A stretch of 64,000 nt of DNA. Origin: Tilletia caries (taxonomy: Eukaryota > Basidiomycota > Exobasidiomycetes > Tilletiales > Tilletiaceae). The DNA lies in assembly GCA_032718865.1 (NCBI GenBank), contig JALUTQ010000004.1, positions 248,001-312,000 of the forward strand. The letters run 5' to 3'. The notes beneath the pieces are model-generated. The model was not told the DNA's origin and made no database searches. It saw only the letters and a list, made by a program, of their open reading frames with translations. Below are positions 62,938-64,000 of this stretch, piece after piece (the stretch's first letter is position 1; each line of letters starts with the position of its first letter). The translations under genes were made by a program, and so were the position numbers.

Positions 62938-63538
62938 CCTTTAAATTGAAACTGGTTTTTGACGCTAAAGAGTTTCAGAGTCTCAATCCCAACCCGCTAC
63001 CCTTTTCTGGAGGCGATCTGGATGGGTGGCGGTCGTCTGGACACCTGCCCCGGCTCGCGGAGGATGCTGACGCTGGGAGCGCGGCCACACGATGAGTGCG
63101 CCACCCCCCGCCTTGCCATCCCGCGAGGAGAGTATATCAGGCAAGCGTAATTCAATGGGCCTATGCCCGCGGTGATCCTGCCGCGTTTGGGCCCGAGCAT
63201 CTGTAAGGTCAGGACTGAGCACGTGACTTGACGCGTCGTCGCGTCGAAGATACTCCAAACACGGGTGAGGTGAGACTCGTCTGGTGGTCTTCTGCGCTAA
63301 AATAGGTCCAAAATCCCTGAACCTGCAATAGGTACGACAATACCCTTAAGGTATTGACAAATCCCAATCTTGCCCAATAGCTGTACCTATTCGGAGGATT
63401 GACAAAGAGATTGGGAGGGCCATTTCTCCTGTGCATCTTCCAGCCAACTACTCCCCGGGTTACCTCATTTCCCTTCATATTAACTACATCTTCAGCCCCT
63501 TCTACACCGGGGGTGTTCATTCGGGCCTGCTGCCTCGG

Positions 63539-63627
63539 CGAAATCGTTGCAGTACCTCATCTACTGCCTAGAACTGGTGAATACCCCTACTAGACAATAA
63601 GACCCTCCAAACTCCAGTGATCCAGAG
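63539..63627 (-). repeat. right arm of the distant inverted repeat
   Basis: 89 bp, contiguous. Its reverse complement (CTCTGGATCACTGGAGTTTG then GAGGGTCTTATTGTCTAGTA, GGGGTATTCACCAGTTCTAG, GCAGTAGATGAGGTACTGCA) matches the two halves of the left arm at 33911-34696 in order. Both arms read the same from outside to inside. Confidence 0.75.
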
Positions 63628-64000
63628 CGCCAGAGCCGCTACTTTGGGACGTTCGGAACACGACGTACGCGAGCGTGGAGGTCGGCAGCCGACTCAACCG
63701 CGACATGGTCGGCAAGGTGAGCGGTGAGCGGAGATGATGAGGGGTTCTCCGCCGAGACCGACTCTCGCTCAACCATCCTCGTCGCTCTCTCTGAGTCCTC
63801 GCTCCGCCTGGCCAGCGATCACCGATCACCATTCATTCACCACTCGACGATGTCCTGCGGACCGTGGGCTGAGCGTGGAGCTGCGCGGTACACGGACCTC
63901 GCCGCCTCGCTGGCAAGTGTCAAGAACCAGCTCAGTTTTTAGCCTTCACCTGCAGGAAAGCCACGGTCAAAGAACATTCTCACAGCAGGCGGACCGGGAC
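63628..64000. other. right end of the window
   Basis: About 370 bp outside the right arm. An ORF 63724-63942 (72 codons) ends GAARYTDLAASLASVKNQLS; no domain is recognised. Confidence 0.35.

Larger units (their letters stand above)
62441..63538. other. AT-richer non-coding stretch inside the right arm
   Basis: Contains GTTTTAGA motifs, the inverted CCACCTTTGGTGG block (62628-62651), a hairpin (62670-62707), a duplicated 58-mer (62812-62937) and related CCAATAGC/GCTATTGG inverted motifs. Short ORFs have no domain. Confidence 0.5.

Overview
The window reads as nuclear DNA of a fungus, most likely a basidiomycete yeast or smut relative (Ustilaginomycotina-like). The reasons are: GC-rich genes with introns of about 55-100 nt and GT..AG (once GC..AG) ends; a set of conserved fungal genes (NAF1, YRA1, AIM41, SPT8, VMA8, PHO13, PET100, CLN3/BTN1, FCF1, a urease accessory UreD); secreted CFEM proteins; and basidiomycete-style transposons (Tnp2/CACTA-like, Harbinger-like, Copia). 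The exact lineage cannot be fixed from the sequence.

Region 1 (1-9.7 kb) is compact housekeeping DNA: the NAF1 3' end, YRA1/ALYREF, AIM41, SPT8 and VMA8. Region 2 (9.7-22.6 kb) is an array of five CFEM/GPI-anchored cysteine-rich secreted proteins. Its last part is a tandem duplication of one CFEM gene plus the 3' end of the neighbouring phosphatase gene. A 5.6-kb Harbinger-like DNA transposon, with 25-bp perfect termini and a TA target duplication, sits inside the first copy; the second copy preserves the empty site. Region 3 (22.6-33.3 kb) returns to conserved genes: PHO13, PET100, CLN3, FCF1, UreD and a secreted tannase/feruloyl esterase.

Region 4 (33.9-63.6 kb) is accessory. It is bracketed by related inverted sequences at 33.9-34.7 kb and 63.5-63.6 kb. 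It holds a structurally complete Copia element (matching 235/236-bp LTRs, GTATG target duplication), a second rearranged Copia element with a fold-back end, a Tnp2 transposase gene split by a 2.8-kb coding-poor LTR element, several orphan ORFs and a row of damaged or divergent host-type genes. The last group comprises a GMC oxidoreductase relic, a histone H3 variant with Lys9 and the Lys27 region altered, a kinase cut before its catalytic loop, and a delta-9 desaturase with a frame break and no cytochrome b5 tail.

Several otherwise well-preserved reading frames (YRA1, the Copia gag and pol, the Harbinger companion gene) break exactly at mononucleotide runs. This points to run-length errors in the assembly as much as to real decay, so pseudogene calls here are hedged. 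All exon borders were read by eye from splice motifs and frame continuity.
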